The position numbers and the translations under genes were made by a program. Shown one piece after another: positions 63,858-64,000 of a stretch of DNA of 64,000 nt. Source of the DNA: an uncultured Psychrobacter sp. (GTDB lineage: Bacteria > Pseudomonadota > Gammaproteobacteria > Pseudomonadales > Moraxellaceae). The notes beneath the pieces are model-generated. The model had not been told where the DNA came from, searched no databases, and saw nothing but the letters and a program-made list of their open reading frames with translations. Position 1 is the first letter of the stretch. Every line of letters starts with the position of its first letter. The stretch is from NCBI GenBank assembly GCA_947501045.1, contig CANMUI010000001.1, positions 868,001-932,000 on the forward strand. The letters run 5' to 3'.

Positions 63858-64000
63858 ATGGCGAACATTTTGGAAGCAAGCGATATCAGTAAGATATATG
63901 ATGAAGGCGCGGTACGTACGCAAGTACTGACGGGGCTAGATTTATCGGTTGCTGCTGGTGAACGTATTGCTATTGTTGGTACTAGTGGTTCAGGTAAAAG
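63858..64000 (+). CDS. lolD: LolD lipoprotein-releasing ATPase, C-terminus cut by window edge
   Basis: ATP-binding subunit of LolCDE. From the ATG at 63858 (AGGA eight bases upstream) the first ~47 residues run ILEASDISKIYDEG, then LTGLDLSVAAGERIAIVGTSGSGK with the Walker A motif GTSGSGK at the edge. It follows lolC by 109 bases on the same strand. The rest lies beyond the window. Confidence 0.93.
   Translation, partial: MANILEASDISKIYDEGAVRTQVLTGLDLSVAAGERIAIVGTSGSGK

Noticed and set aside
1..64000. tRNA, rRNA, CRISPR arrays, prophage or intact IS elements
   Set aside because: None recognised by eye on either strand; a tRNA or covariance scan would be needed to exclude small RNAs.

Overview
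The window looks like a chromosomal segment from a Psychrobacter-like member of the Moraxellaceae (Gammaproteobacteria). The pointers are the moderate, AT-leaning base composition with AT-rich spacers, an AcnB-type aconitase, a cbb3 oxidase operon with a cco gene order, RlmKL, LolC/LolD, and several Moraxellaceae-like small proteins. No rRNA, tRNA, CRISPR array, phage or intact insertion sequence was seen. Both edges cut genes: queE on the left and lolD on the right.

Layout. 1-13.3 kb: queE (partial), dapD, an alpha/beta hydrolase, a lipid-anchored amidohydrolase, a SelD-like FAD oxidoreductase, a DUF547 protein, a TAXI-type TRAP uptake system (binding lipoprotein, DUF1850 protein, fused DctQM permease), a GFA-like zinc protein, lipA and a carboxymuconolactone decarboxylase-like protein. 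13.5-19.8 kb: acnB, a PACE efflux pump, a crotonase, an alpha/beta hydrolase and an EamA transporter. 19.8-22.3 kb: thiamin salvage genes thiM-thiE-thiD behind a TPP riboswitch.

22.3-39.8 kb is the most unusual part. On the minus strand an operon-like run encodes a NYN/LOTUS putative RNase, a PRTase with a literal TRSP motif, a HAD phosphatase, a second PRTase with a C-terminal Pelota-like domain (StiP family), and a CitE-like C-C lyase. About 4 kb away is the matching ATP-grasp ligase, divergent from a TerA-like gene. TerZ-, TerE- and TerD-like proteins, an AIM24-family protein and a DUF475/TerC membrane protein follow. Together these match the predicted Ter-associated pathway for a nucleoside-like metabolite. 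A V4R-like protein, a stand-alone MHYT membrane protein and a SotB-like MFS pump sit inside the region. A yhhQ deazaguanine-precursor transporter, preceded by what I read as a class I preQ1 riboswitch that masks its ribosome-binding site, lies between the terE- and terC-like genes.

40-53.4 kb: rlmKL flanked by inverted copies of a ~147-bp repeat, an MscS channel, a lipoamide-dehydrogenase-like flavoprotein, an exported DUF1800/DUF1501 pair, a peroxiredoxin, a small secreted Cys protein, queC and ttcA. 53.5-59.3 kb: ccoN-ccoO-ccoQ-ccoP-ccoG-ccoH on the minus strand. 60.4-64 kb: an SCP2-like protein, an unrecognised 328-residue protein, lolC and the start of lolD.

A family of short inverted-terminal repeats (ends CTATAGTT / AACTATAG, ~147 bp full length) is scattered through intergenic spaces, with three full copies and two shortened ones. 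Several start codons were moved from the longest open frame to a downstream codon with a better ribosome-binding site; these choices are given gene by gene.
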